This document shows positions 8,810 through 17,625 of a stretch of 64,000 nt of DNA, in pieces. Within the stretch, counting starts at the first letter, position 1. Each line of letters begins with the position of its first letter. The notes under the pieces were generated by a model. That model did not search any database, was not told the origin of the DNA, and worked only from the letters and a program-made list of their open reading frames with translations. Source of the stretch: Thauera propionica (lineage in GTDB: Bacteria; Pseudomonadota; Gammaproteobacteria; Burkholderiales; Rhodocyclaceae); contig NZ_NOIH01000002.1 in the NCBI RefSeq assembly GCF_002245655.1, forward strand, positions 1 through 64,000. The letters run 5' to 3'. A program made the position numbers and the translations under genes.

Positions 8810-9688
8810 TCAGGCACTGCGGCGCACTGCGTCACGCAGTCCGTCGGCAATCGTCGGATAGCGCAGCACGGTGCGCAGTTCCCGCTTGAGGCGGCGGTTG
8901 TCCAGCCGACGCGATTCGCTCATGAAGGACAGGGTCAGCGGCGACAGGCGCTGCCCGATCTCGCCGCGCGACAGCCGCGGCGGACGCGGAAGCTTGAAGG
9001 CGTCGGCAACGGCGTCGAAGTAGTCACCCATCTTCAGGTCGGAATCGTCGGCGGCGTTGTACACCCGCCCTGCCGGCGCTCGGAACAGGGCCAGACAGGC
9101 GAGCCGCGCCAGATCCTCGGCGTGGATGTGGTTGGTGAAGACGTCATCGGCGGCCGTCAGCACCGGATCCCCGCGCTGCAGGCGGTCGAGCGGCAGACGG
9201 TCGGCGGCATAGATGCCGGGCGCGCGCAGGATGGCAACGCGCACGCCACTGCGGCGGCCGAAATCGCGCAGGCGACGCTCGGCATCGACGCGACGCTGCG
9301 CGCGCGCGGTACTGGCGCGACAGGGACGCGTTTCATCGACCAACGCGCCGCCGCAATCGCCGTAAACCCCTGTCGTGCTTATGTATACGAGGCCCTGTGG
9401 TAGACTCCGGCCGGCTCCCAGCGCCGCCAGAAGCCGCGCCATACGGGGGTCTCCGGCTCCTTGCGGGGGGGGCGGCGCGAAGTGCAGCACGGCATCGGCC
9501 AGCCCCGCCAGCCGCATCAGGCTGCGACGGTCGTCGAGATCGGCTTGCACCGGCACCGCACCGGCCGCACGCAGGCTGGCAGCCGCCGCGCCACGGCGCA
9601 CCAGCGCGAAGACGCGGAAGCGACGTGTCAGCCAGGGCAGGCAGCGAGCGGCAACGTCACCGCTGCCGACGATCAGGATTCTTTTCAT
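8810..9688 (-). CDS. NAD-dependent epimerase/dehydratase-like protein (extended SDR)
   Basis: A 292-residue Rossmann protein. The N-terminus KRILIVGSGDVAARCLPWL carries GxGxxA-type nucleotide binding. VYISTTGVYGDCGG provides the serine/threonine and YG elements, but the canonical YxxxK is not obvious after it, so catalysis may differ from true epimerases. The family is often annotated as SDR family oxidoreductase, YeeZ-like. It is divergent from the reductase at 9710 with only 21 bp between the two start codons, so the two promoters must overlap each other's coding regions. Confidence 0.7.
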   Translation of the reverse strand: MKRILIVGSGDVAARCLPWLTRRFRVFALVRRGAAAASLRAAGAVPVQADLDDRRSLMRLAGLADAVLHFAPPPPQGAGDPRMARLLAALGAGRSLPQGLVYISTTGVYGDCGGALVDETRPCRASTARAQRRVDAERRLRDFGRRSGVRVAILRAPGIYAADRLPLDRLQRGDPVLTAADDVFTNHIHAEDLARLACLALFRAPAGRVYNAADDSDLKMGDYFDAVADAFKLPRPPRLSRGEIGQRLSPLTLSFMSESRRLDNRRLKRELRTVLRYPTIADGLRDAVRRSA

Positions 9689-9709
9689 TTTGTAATTATC
9701 ACACGCACC

Positions 9710-10732
9710 ATGACCTACCGGATTTCCCTCCAGCCCGGCGGACACGAATTCGAAGCCGCTGCCGACCAGACCGTGCTCGAGGCCGCGCTCGGCGCCGGCC
9801 TGTTGCTGCCGCACAGCTGTCGCGACGGTGCCTGCGGCGCCTGCAAGGGCAAGGTGCTCGAAGGGACGGTGGATTACGGCAAGTTCTCCGCCGGGGCACT
9901 GAGCGAGTCCGACCGTGCCGAGGGCTATGCGCTGTTCTGTTGCGCCAGACCGCAGTCGAATCTGGTCGTGGAGGCGCGCAACGTCACCCGCGCCGGCGAC
10001 ATCCCGGTCAAGAAGCTGCCGTGCCGCGTGCAGAAGCTGCAGCGCCTGGCGGACGACGTGATGCTGATCGACCTCAAGCTGCCTGCCAGCGAGAACTTCC
10101 AGTTCCGCGCCGGCCAGTACATCGACATCCTGCTCGCCGACGGCCAGCGCCGCAGCTTCTCGATCGCCAACGCACCGCACGACGGCGGCCACATCGAGCT
10201 GCATGTGCGCCGCATCGACGGCGGCAGGTTCACCGCCCACGTGTTCGAGGCGATGAAGGAGAAGGAGATCCTGCGCTTCGAAGGCCCGCATGGCAGCTTC
10301 TGGCTGCGCGAGGATTCGGCGCGTCCGATCGTGATGGTGGCCGGCGGGACCGGCTTCGCACCGATCAAGGGCATCGTCGAGCACGCCATCGCGATCGGCG
10401 TGAAGCGCCCGATCACGCTCTACTGGGGGGCACGCGACCGCGCCGGCCTCTACCTGGACGAACTGGCACGCAGCTGGGAAGGCGCGCTGCCCGGCTTCCG
10501 CTACATCCCGGTGCTGTCGGATGCTTCGGCCTCCGCCGACTGGTCCGGCCGTCGCGGCCTGGTGCATCAGGCGGTGCTCGACGACTTCACCGACCTGTCG
10601 GGCCACGAGGTCTACGCCTGCGGCGCACCGGCCATGATCGATGCGGCCCGTATCAGCTTCTGCGGCCAGCGCGGCCTGCCGGAGGACGCCTTCTACGCCG
10701 ACGCCTTCACCTTCGCCGCGCCCACGAACTGA
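9710..10732 (+). CDS. 2Fe-2S ferredoxin/FAD/NAD reductase (CDP-6-deoxy-glucoseen reductase-like)
   Basis: A 340-residue three-domain electron-transfer protein. The N-terminal plant-type 2Fe-2S ferredoxin (about 1-90) has ligands in HSCRDGACGACKG and a fourth cysteine in YALFCCARPQ. Then come an FAD-binding barrel (RRSFSIANAP; RxxS-type) and an NAD-binding domain starting at MVAGGTGFAPIKG. The same architecture is found in AscD/RfbI-type reductases and in reductase components of oxygenases and UbiB-pathway enzymes. No hydroxylase or dehydratase gene is adjacent, so the partner is unknown. AT-rich bases TGTAATTAT lie 13-20 bp before the ATG. Confidence 0.88.
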   Translation: MTYRISLQPGGHEFEAAADQTVLEAALGAGLLLPHSCRDGACGACKGKVLEGTVDYGKFSAGALSESDRAEGYALFCCARPQSNLVVEARNVTRAGDIPVKKLPCRVQKLQRLADDVMLIDLKLPASENFQFRAGQYIDILLADGQRRSFSIANAPHDGGHIELHVRRIDGGRFTAHVFEAMKEKEILRFEGPHGSFWLREDSARPIVMVAGGTGFAPIKGIVEHAIAIGVKRPITLYWGARDRAGLYLDELARSWEGALPGFRYIPVLSDASASADWSGRRGLVHQAVLDDFTDLSGHEVYACGAPAMIDAARISFCGQRGLPEDAFYADAFTFAAPTN

Positions 10733-10766
10733 CCCGACGCACCACGCGCCCGACACCGGAGCCCCC

Positions 10767-11903
10767 ATGAGCCAGACCACCCTGCTGACCCGCGAACCCG
10801 TGGTGAACAAGAGTCGCGCGATCACCGCCAACCGCCTGATCGCGCACGGCCCCAACGTGGGGGCGGTCGTCGAGACGCTGAACGCGCTCGGCGACGTCTG
10901 GCCGACCCATCATCCGGTGTTCGTCAGCCTGGGGCGCCTGGTGCCCACGCCCGAGCTGATGGACTGGAAGATCCCGGACAACGCGACGATCGAAATCCCC
11001 GCCCAGACTCTGGCCCACCCGCAGACGCAGGCCTTGATGCCCCGGCTGCGCGACAGCGGTGTACCGATGAACCTGACCTGGTTCACCGCCGGCGCTGCGT
11101 TGCCGCCCGGCATCGACTGGCGTTTCGCGATCCTCGACGTGCGCCGAGGCATGGCGCCCGCGGGTGCCCCCGGGCTGAAGCTGGCCTGGGGCCTGCCCGA
11201 CGTGAATGCCTTCCGCCAGGCAGTGGGCGCGGGCTTCGATGGCGCCTCGGGCTGGTTCTTCCTGCACGGCAACCCGCCCGCCAAGGAGCTGTCGCCCGGC
11301 CACGCGCAGATCGTCCGCCTGCTCAACCTGGTACGCAACAACGCCGAGATCCGCGACATCGAGAACGTGCTCAAGCAGGACGTGGCGCTGTCGTACAAGC
11401 TGCTGCGCTACATCAACTCGGCCGGCTTCGGCCTGATGTGCGAGATCCAGTCCTTCCGCCACGCGGTCAGCATCCTGGGCTACAACGCGCTCAACAAGTG
11501 GCTGTCGCTGCTGCTGGTCACGGCCAGCCGCGACCCCAGCGCGCCGTCGATGATGCAGACCGCAATCGCCCGCGGCCGCTTCATGGAAGAGATCGGCGCC
11601 AGCTACTTCGACGCCTCCGAGCGCGACAACCTGTTCATCACCGGCGCCTTCTCGCTGCTGCACCTGTTGCTCGGCACTTCGATGCAGGCCGTGCTCGACG
11701 AGATGAACCTGCCGGCCAGCGTGACCGACGCGCTGGTGCACGACGCGGGCGAATTCGCCCCCTTCCTGCGCCTGGCCCAGCACTGCGAGGCCTTCGACGG
11801 CGCCGGGCTGACCAAGGCCGCCGAAGAGCTGCACCTGCCCTTCGACAGTGTGAACCGCGCGCTGCTGACCGGCCTCGCCTTCGCCGACAGCCTGCAGGCT
11901 TGA
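10767..11903 (+). CDS. HDOD signalling protein with degenerate EAL domain (YuxH family)
   Basis: A 378-residue protein with the layout of YuxH-type proteins. The N-terminal about 185 residues align in length and position with an EAL domain but lack the EAL, DDFGTG and related catalytic signatures, so no c-di-GMP hydrolysis is expected. The C-terminal HDOD domain (about 190-378) has the typical LLRYINSAGFGL and ILGYNALNKWLSLLL stretches. HDOD proteins act as signalling scaffolds. It lies 34 bp after the reductase and upstream of an HDOD-containing kinase. Confidence 0.8.
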   Translation: MSQTTLLTREPVVNKSRAITANRLIAHGPNVGAVVETLNALGDVWPTHHPVFVSLGRLVPTPELMDWKIPDNATIEIPAQTLAHPQTQALMPRLRDSGVPMNLTWFTAGAALPPGIDWRFAILDVRRGMAPAGAPGLKLAWGLPDVNAFRQAVGAGFDGASGWFFLHGNPPAKELSPGHAQIVRLLNLVRNNAEIRDIENVLKQDVALSYKLLRYINSAGFGLMCEIQSFRHAVSILGYNALNKWLSLLLVTASRDPSAPSMMQTAIARGRFMEEIGASYFDASERDNLFITGAFSLLHLLLGTSMQAVLDEMNLPASVTDALVHDAGEFAPFLRLAQHCEAFDGAGLTKAAEELHLPFDSVNRALLTGLAFADSLQA

Positions 11904-11999
11904 GGCCCGACGCAGCGTCCACCGCAAACTGCGTCACGCTGTGCGTCTATTCGGCCGTCTAGAATCGGCTATCCAGTCCGACTAGCGGCCGTAGCCCCC

Positions 12000-13988
12000 A
12001 TGCATCCTGCCGTTTCCAACCAGCCAGAGCTTCAGCCGCGCGCAGACGGCGCAGCGACGATCCTGCGCCTATTGTCGGCCAGTTCGCCAAACTGGCCCGA
12101 GGTCGCGCTGGTCGTTGCGCGCGACCCCGCACTGAGCCTGGCGCTGCTTGTCGCACAGCCACTGGCTGAAGGCGAGCTGGCGGACGGCCTCAACACGGTG
12201 CTGCGCCACCGTCTCGAGCGCATCGGCAGCGACCTGCTCCGCGCCTGGCTGCTCGGACTCGGCAGCCGCGGCAGCGCAATCGACGCCGCGCCCGATCGCG
12301 CACTGATGCGAGCCGAATGCGCGCTGCATCTGGCAATGGAGACCGGCTACGCCCGGCCCGACGAGGCCTATCTCGCGGGCTTGTGGCGCGGATTCGGCGC
12401 CTGCGCACGCAGCCGAGGCAACACCTCGGCCGACACGCGCCGCGCCGCGCGAACGACGCGTCCGCTGGCGGAACTCGTGCGTGACTGCGGCCTGCCGGCC
12501 AGCCTGGGCGACGCTCTCGAGCTGGGCGCCGTCATGGAGGAACAACTGCAGGGCGCACATCCGTTGTTGCGCCTGAGCGTTGCCGCGGAACGTCTCGCCG
12601 ATGACGACTGGCAGGAGCGACTCGACGAGATTGGACGTCTGAGCGGACTCGCCGAACCGACGCTGACCAGCCTGCGCACCGACATCGGCTACATCGTGTC
12701 CGGCCACGCGGCCTACCCCCCGCCCGCCGCAGGCAGCACCGCGCTCGACGCGCGACCGCCGGCCAGCCTCGCCGAGGATCCTTATCGCAGCGCGGGCATG
12801 CTCGGCCTGCTGACCGCGGCCTTCGTCGACCTGGAGCGCACGGAGATCGAGGACCGGCTGGCCATCGCCTGTCCCCTGTTCGGCCTGCCTGCAGCACCCG
12901 TGCTGCTGTCGGCGGACGCCGCCGGGCGGCTGGCGCCGATGCTCGACACGCCGCCCGGATCGCCCACCGCGCTGATCGAGGAACTGCACCTGCGCCTGGA
13001 CGACGAAGCGAGCATCATCGCGCTGTGCGCGCGCAGCGAGCAGGTCACCGTCTTCGCCCCGCAGGGCGGGCGCCCCGGCCGCAGCCTGGCCGACTGGCAG
13101 GTCGCCCGCTGGCTTGGCGGAGACGGCTTCTGCTGCCTGCCACTGACCACCAACGGCCATCCCTCGGTCGCGCTCATCGCCATCGATCACGGCAACGAGC
13201 TGGCCAGCGAACTGCAGTGGCGCTACGCCGCCCTGCTCGGTGCCGCCGTCCGCGCCCTGCGCGCCGCACTGCGCCAGCAGCACGCACTGGCCGACCGCGA
13301 GGCGCTGCTGCAGCAACGCTTCCGCGAGCATGTGCGCAAGATCGCCCACGAAGCCACCAACCCACTGACGGTGCTCAAGAGCCGCCTTGAGATGCTCGGG
13401 CTGGAGCGCCCGGAGGATGCGCCGCTGCAGAACGAGATGGTGCTGCTCAACACCGAGCTCGACCGCATCGACAACCTGCTGCGCAGCGCCGGCGACCTGC
13501 CGGTCGAAACCGTCGAGGCTGCCCGCTGCCGCGTGCCCGAACTACTGTTGGACCTGCGCTCGATCTACGGCGACGCGCTGTTCAACGAGCACGGCATCCA
13601 GCTCGAACTGCGTGCGGCAAAGGGCGTACCGGTCGCAGCCATTCCGCCATCGGCACTGAAGCAGGTACTGCTGAACCTGTTCCGCAACGCCTCCGAAGCG
13701 CTGCTGCCCGGCCAGCGCCTGGTGGTGTCGGTATCGTCCCAGGTCTCGGTCGACGGCAAGTCCTGCGTCGAGATCCGCCTGGTGGACAACGGCCCCGGCC
13801 TGCCCACCGACCGCGTGGCCGACCTGTTCTCGCCACGCCCGAGCAGCAAGGGCGGCGGACACCAGGGCGTGGGCCTGTCGATCGTGCGCGAAATCCTGTC
13901 GCAATGGAATGCGACGATACTGTGTCGCAGCCAACCGGGCAGCGGCACCAGCTTCCAGATCTTCCTGCCGCTGGAACATTCCGTCTGA
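12000..13988 (+). CDS. Hybrid HDOD-like/GAF-like sensor histidine kinase (soluble)
   Basis: A 662-residue cytoplasmic protein with no transmembrane segments. An N-terminal helical HDOD-like region (about 1-235) is followed by a GAF-like region (about 255-425). The kinase core begins with the H-box RKIAHEATNPLTVLKSR (His450); the N-box is LLNLFRNASEALLPG, G1 VDNGPGLP and G2 GVGLSIVREIL. The histidine, asparagine and glycine boxes are intact, so it should be active. The next gene, 52 bp downstream, encodes a receiver-containing GGDEF-EAL protein and is the likely partner. A TAGAAT element at 11960-11965 may be its -10 box. Confidence 0.85.
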   Translation: MHPAVSNQPELQPRADGAATILRLLSASSPNWPEVALVVARDPALSLALLVAQPLAEGELADGLNTVLRHRLERIGSDLLRAWLLGLGSRGSAIDAAPDRALMRAECALHLAMETGYARPDEAYLAGLWRGFGACARSRGNTSADTRRAARTTRPLAELVRDCGLPASLGDALELGAVMEEQLQGAHPLLRLSVAAERLADDDWQERLDEIGRLSGLAEPTLTSLRTDIGYIVSGHAAYPPPAAGSTALDARPPASLAEDPYRSAGMLGLLTAAFVDLERTEIEDRLAIACPLFGLPAAPVLLSADAAGRLAPMLDTPPGSPTALIEELHLRLDDEASIIALCARSEQVTVFAPQGGRPGRSLADWQVARWLGGDGFCCLPLTTNGHPSVALIAIDHGNELASELQWRYAALLGAAVRALRAALRQQHALADREALLQQRFREHVRKIAHEATNPLTVLKSRLEMLGLERPEDAPLQNEMVLLNTELDRIDNLLRSAGDLPVETVEAARCRVPELLLDLRSIYGDALFNEHGIQLELRAAKGVPVAAIPPSALKQVLLNLFRNASEALLPGQRLVVSVSSQVSVDGKSCVEIRLVDNGPGLPTDRVADLFSPRPSSKGGGHQGVGLSIVREILSQWNATILCRSQPGSGTSFQIFLPLEHSV

Positions 13989-14040
13989 GTGTTGCATTAT
14001 GCCCGTTGCGACCAATCCTCCTGACGAGCGCTGACGCGAC

Positions 14041-16209
14041 ATGTCGATTCCGGGTGATCAACCCTTCCAGCCCCCGCGAGATGCAGGCGCCAGCGCAGCC
14101 GTGTTCCGCATCCTGATCGTCGATGACGATCCGGCGCTGAGGCGCACCTTCCCGCACGTCCTGGCCAATGCCGGTCGCACGTTCGACGAGACCGGCAGCA
14201 TCGCCGAGGCCATCGATCATCTCGAGCGCCAGCACTACGATCTGGTGCTGCTCGATTACCGCCTGCCCGACGCCACGGGTCTGGCGCTGCTCGACTGGCT
14301 GGTCGAACACCGCCGCGACGAGGCCGTCATCATCATCAGCGGCGAAGACGCCATCGACGCAGCCATCGGCGCACTGCGCCGCGGCGCCGATGACTACGTG
14401 CGCAAGCCCTACCACGTCGCGCAGTTGCAGCGCGCGGTCGACAGCGCCCTGCACAAGGCCGCCCTGGAGAAGGCCAACCGCGCCATGAGCCAGCGCCTGA
14501 AGGCCTCGGAACGCCTGCACCGCTACCTGGTGGAGAGTTCGCCTGACCTGATCTTCACGCTCGATTCGGAAGGCCGCTTCAGCTACATCAACCCGCGGGT
14601 CAAGGCACTACTCGGCTACGAACGAAACAACCTGATGCGGCGCCCCTTCACCACGCTGGTGATGCCGGAGGATGTCGAGCGCATCTGCACCCTGCTGGCG
14701 CAGCCGAGCTCGCTGCCAGGCGAGAGCTTCAGCGTCGAACTGCGCCTGCGACGCGACCGCAGCGCGACGCATGAGGACGACAGCGTGACCGTCTCGCTCA
14801 CCGGCATCCCCATGCAGGCACAGGGCGCCGACCCACGCAAGGCGGGCCTCTATGGCGTGGCGCGCGACATCTCCGAGCGCAAGCGCGCCGAGGAAATCAT
14901 CTCGTTCCAGGCCTATCACGACCAGCTCACGCATCTGCCGAACCGCGTGCTGTTCAAGGACCGGCTCGAGCTCGCGATCGCCCAGGCCCAGCGCCGCACC
15001 GGCGCGCTGGCCGTGATGTTCGTCGACATCGACCGCTTCAAGCTCGTCAACGACACCTACGGCCACGCCGAAGGCGACGCGCTGTTGCGCGCCATCGCCG
15101 CACGACTGTCGGCCACGCTGCGACGCGGCGACACGCTGGCGCGGCTCGGCGGCGACGAGTTCACGGTGCTGCTGCCCGACATCAACACGCCCGAAGACGC
15201 CGAAGTCATCGCCAGCAAGATCCTCGAGGCTCTGGCCGCGCCGATCATGCTCAGCCAGGGCGAATACCGCGCCACTGTCAGCGTCGGTATCTCGCTGTTT
15301 CCGCGCGACGGCGCCACCGCCGAGGACCTGACGCGGCATGCCGACATCGCGATGTACCAGGTCAAACGCTCGGGCAAGAACGCCTTCCGCTTCTTCGACC
15401 CCGCTCTGAACACGCATCACCGCGAGCGCATCACGCTCGAGAACGACCTGCGCAACGCCCTCGGCCGCGCGGAGTTCGAGCTGCACTACCAGCCCCAGGT
15501 CAGCCTCGCCCAGCGCCGGATCGTCGGCCTCGAGGCCCTGCTGCGCTGGAACCATCCGGTGCTCGGCAGCCTCGGACCATCCGGCTTCATCCAGGTCGCC
15601 GAGGAACTCGGCCTGATCGGCGAAATCAGCACCTGGGTGCTGGAACAGGCCTGCGCACAACTGGCGCAGTGGCGAACCGAAGGCCATGACGGACTGCGCA
15701 TGTCGGTTAACCTGTCGCCTTTCGATTTCGACAAGCGCGACATCGTCAGCTCGGTCACCGAATGTCTCGAGCGGCACGACGTGCCGGCCTCGCAGATGGA
15801 GCTGGAGATCACCGAAAGCATGATGATGAACGACTCGGCCGGCGTCGCCGCGAAGGTGCGCGCCTTGCGCGCGGCCGGCGTCAGCGTCGCGATCGACGAC
15901 TTTGGTACCGGCTACTCGGCGCTGGCCTACCTGCAGAAATTCCCGGTCAGCACGCTGAAGATCGACCGCAGCTTCGTGCGCGACCTTGAAGGGCCGATGA
16001 CCAACCCGATCATCTCGGCCATCACCGGCATTGCGCGCGGTTTCGATCTCGACATCGTCGCCGAAGGCGTCGAGCAGGCGGAACAGGCCGAAGCGCTGCA
16101 GATGCTGGGCTGCGACATCATGCAGGGCTACTACTTTGCCCGCCCGGCGCCCGCAGCCGAAGTGCGTTCGTGGCTGCAGCAACCGTCCATGGTGTTCCCG
16201 GTGCATTGA
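14041..16209 (+). CDS. Response regulator with PAS, GGDEF and EAL domains
   Basis: A 722-residue c-di-GMP enzyme. Receiver about 23-137 with phospho-Asp72 (LLDYRLPD) and Lys in VRKPYH; PAS about 155-280; GGDEF at 370-374 in LARLGGDEFTVLLP; EAL at 498-500 in GLEALLRW. The inhibitory RxxD site (RRGD, five residues before GGDEF) is present. EAL-domain metal and catalytic motifs NLSPF, EITESM, IDDFGTGYSAL, KIDRSFV, AEGVE and QGYYFA are all present, so both synthesis and hydrolysis are possible. It is presumably controlled by phosphorylation from the kinase encoded immediately upstream. Confidence 0.93.
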   Translation: MSIPGDQPFQPPRDAGASAAVFRILIVDDDPALRRTFPHVLANAGRTFDETGSIAEAIDHLERQHYDLVLLDYRLPDATGLALLDWLVEHRRDEAVIIISGEDAIDAAIGALRRGADDYVRKPYHVAQLQRAVDSALHKAALEKANRAMSQRLKASERLHRYLVESSPDLIFTLDSEGRFSYINPRVKALLGYERNNLMRRPFTTLVMPEDVERICTLLAQPSSLPGESFSVELRLRRDRSATHEDDSVTVSLTGIPMQAQGADPRKAGLYGVARDISERKRAEEIISFQAYHDQLTHLPNRVLFKDRLELAIAQAQRRTGALAVMFVDIDRFKLVNDTYGHAEGDALLRAIAARLSATLRRGDTLARLGGDEFTVLLPDINTPEDAEVIASKILEALAAPIMLSQGEYRATVSVGISLFPRDGATAEDLTRHADIAMYQVKRSGKNAFRFFDPALNTHHRERITLENDLRNALGRAEFELHYQPQVSLAQRRIVGLEALLRWNHPVLGSLGPSGFIQVAEELGLIGEISTWVLEQACAQLAQWRTEGHDGLRMSVNLSPFDFDKRDIVSSVTECLERHDVPASQMELEITESMMMNDSAGVAAKVRALRAAGVSVAIDDFGTGYSALAYLQKFPVSTLKIDRSFVRDLEGPMTNPIISAITGIARGFDLDIVAEGVEQAEQAEALQMLGCDIMQGYYFARPAPAAEVRSWLQQPSMVFPVH

Positions 16210-16235
16210 ATCGGATGTGATCGGTCCGGTGAACG

Positions 16236-16290
16236 AAAAAGGCCGACGCTATGTCGGCCTTCTTGTTCCGGGCCTGCCGTGCAGGCCCGA
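16236..16290. terminator. Bidirectional terminator between GGDEF-EAL gene and cytochrome gene
   Basis: AAGGCCGAC (16239-16247) pairs with GTCGGCCTT (16253-16261). The A tract at 16236-16240 acts as the U tract on the minus strand, for the cytochrome gene; TTCTTGTT follows on the plus strand. A second stem, GGGCCTGC (16270-16277) with GCAGGCCC (16281-16288), stands directly beside it. Confidence 0.8.
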
Positions 16291-16299
16291 TGCGCAGAA

Positions 16300-16608
16300 T
16301 TACTTCTGCGCCAGGATCCACTCGACCAGCGCCTTGGCGTCGGCGTCGTTGACCTGCGGGTTGGGGGGCATCGGGATCTGACCCCAGGCGCCCACGCCAC
16401 CCTTCTGCACCTTGGTCGCCAGCTTGGCGACGGCGTCGGCCTGGCCAGCGTACTTGGCAGCCACGTCCTTGTAGGCCGGGCCAACCAGCTTCTTGTCCAC
16501 CGCGTGACAGGCCATGCAGTTCTTGGCCTTGGCCAGATCCGCACTGGCGAAAGCCGGAGCGCTCGAGAGAAGACCCGCGGCAACCGCGGCTGCGACGAAC
16601 AGTTTCAT
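16300..16608 (-). CDS. Cytochrome c551 (cytochrome c8 / NirM-like)
   Basis: A 102-residue periplasmic monoheme cytochrome: signal peptide of about 22 residues, then heme motif CMACH, LVGPAYKDVAAKYAG and the methionine ligand in GQIPMPPNPQV. The sequence closely follows the Pseudomonas cytochrome c551 plan, an electron donor to cytochrome cd1 nitrite reductase and other terminal enzymes. The start at 16608 is supported by GAGGAAAG eight to twelve bases upstream. A possible FNR/DNR box lies at 16742-16755, consistent with low-oxygen induction, and a terminator follows. Confidence 0.92.
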   Translation of the reverse strand: MKLFVAAAVAAGLLSSAPAFASADLAKAKNCMACHAVDKKLVGPAYKDVAAKYAGQADAVAKLATKVQKGGVGAWGQIPMPPNPQVNDADAKALVEWILAQK

Positions 16609-16741
16609 ATTGCTTTCCTCGTTGATGTGTTGGCCCATGCAAGGCAGAGCCGATGTTAAACCACCGATGATCATTTTCCCACTTGCGAACATGATCGGAA
16701 ACACCTTTTTCGACCGAAAAATGGTGAAAAAAGTCATGGTT

Positions 16742-16755
16742 TTAACGCAAATCAA
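16742..16755 (-). promoter_or_regulatory. FNR/ANR/DNR-like box upstream of cytochrome c551
   Basis: On the minus strand TTGATTTGCGTTAA matches TTGAT-N4-ATCAA with a perfect left half and a 3/5 right half. It lies about 135 bp before the cytochrome start in an AT-rich intergenic stretch. Class II spacing would put the transcription start near 16707, but no strong -10 box is visible there. Confidence 0.5.
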
Positions 16756-16779
16756 GAACGCGTCCCGACATCGCGCCGG

Positions 16780-17625
16780 TCATTGCCGGACCTCCATACG
16801 TTCGTCCGCGATCAATCCGGGACGGCTGGCCCGGAACGGGTTGATGTCAAGCCCGCCGCGCCGGGTGTAGCGTGCCCACACCGCAAGCTCACGCGGCTGG
16901 CAGCGCTCGAGCACGTCGCAGAACACACGTTCGACGCATTGCTCGTGAAACTCGTTGTGCTCGCGAAAGGACACGATGTAGCGCAGCAGGCCTTCGCGCG
17001 AGATGGCTTTCCCGGAATAGCGCACCACCACCATGCCCCAGTCGGGCTGACCAGTAACCAGACAGTTGGACTTGAGCAGGTGCGAATACAGCGTCTCGCT
17101 GACCTCCGCCCCGCCCGCCGTCAGCAGTTCGGGCGCGGGCTGGTAGGTATCGATGGCAACGTCGAGCGTGTCGAGGCAGACCCCGTCCGGATAGCCGAAG
17201 ACGCGCTGCGGGCGCAGGGCGAGCGGCTCGACCTCGACGCCGACCTCCGCGCCTGCCGCCGCCGACAGGTCGCGCGCGATCATCACCTGCACCTCGGCCG
17301 CGTCGGCGCAGCGCTGCTGGTTGAAGGCGTTGAGGTAGAGCTTGAGCGATTTCGACTCGATCAGCCGCGGCGAGGACGCCGGCACACGGAAGCGCGCCAG
17401 CGCCACAACCGGCTTGCCGCGCGGGTCAAGCCAGGACAGCTCATAGGCGTTCCACAGGTCCTCGCCGACGAAGGGCAGCGCACCGGGTTTCAGGCCCAGC
17501 TCGTCGCGCTTCAGCTGGCGCTCGATCGGGAACAGCAGCTCGGGCGCGTAGGTGTCGCGGTAGGCGACCGGCTTGCCAAGCGGGGAGGATTCGGCGCCAT
17601 GCAGGCGCGGGGTGTCGGTGCTCAT
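16780..17625 (-). CDS. queF: NADPH-dependent 7-cyano-7-deazaguanine reductase (type II QueF)
   Basis: A 281-residue long-form Que[18 protein letters not shown] is the QueF motif with NADPH contacts, and [12 protein letters not shown] holds the catalytic cysteine that forms a thioimide with preQ0; C-terminal [10 protein letters not shown] and [12 protein letters not shown] are also family hallmarks. It reduces preQ0 to preQ1 in queuosine tRNA modification. Its ATG overlaps the TGA of cobQ (17623-17627), so it is translationally coupled to a cobalamin gene; queuosine synthesis also uses a B12-dependent enzyme (QueG) in many bacteria. Confidence 0.95.
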   Translation of the reverse strand: MSTDTPRLHGAESSPLGKPVAYRDTYAPELLFPIERQLKRDELGLKPGALPFVGEDLWNAYELSWLDPRGKPVVALARFRVPASSPRLIESKSLKLYLNAFNQQRCADAAEVQVMIARDLSAAAGAEVGVEVEPLALRPQRVFGYPDGVCLDTLDVAIDTYQPAPELLTAGGAEVSETLYSHLLKSNCLVTGQPDWGMVVVRYSGKAISREGLLRYIVSFREHNEFHEQCVERVFCDVLERCQPRELAVWARYTRRGGLDINPFRASRPGLIADERMEVRQ

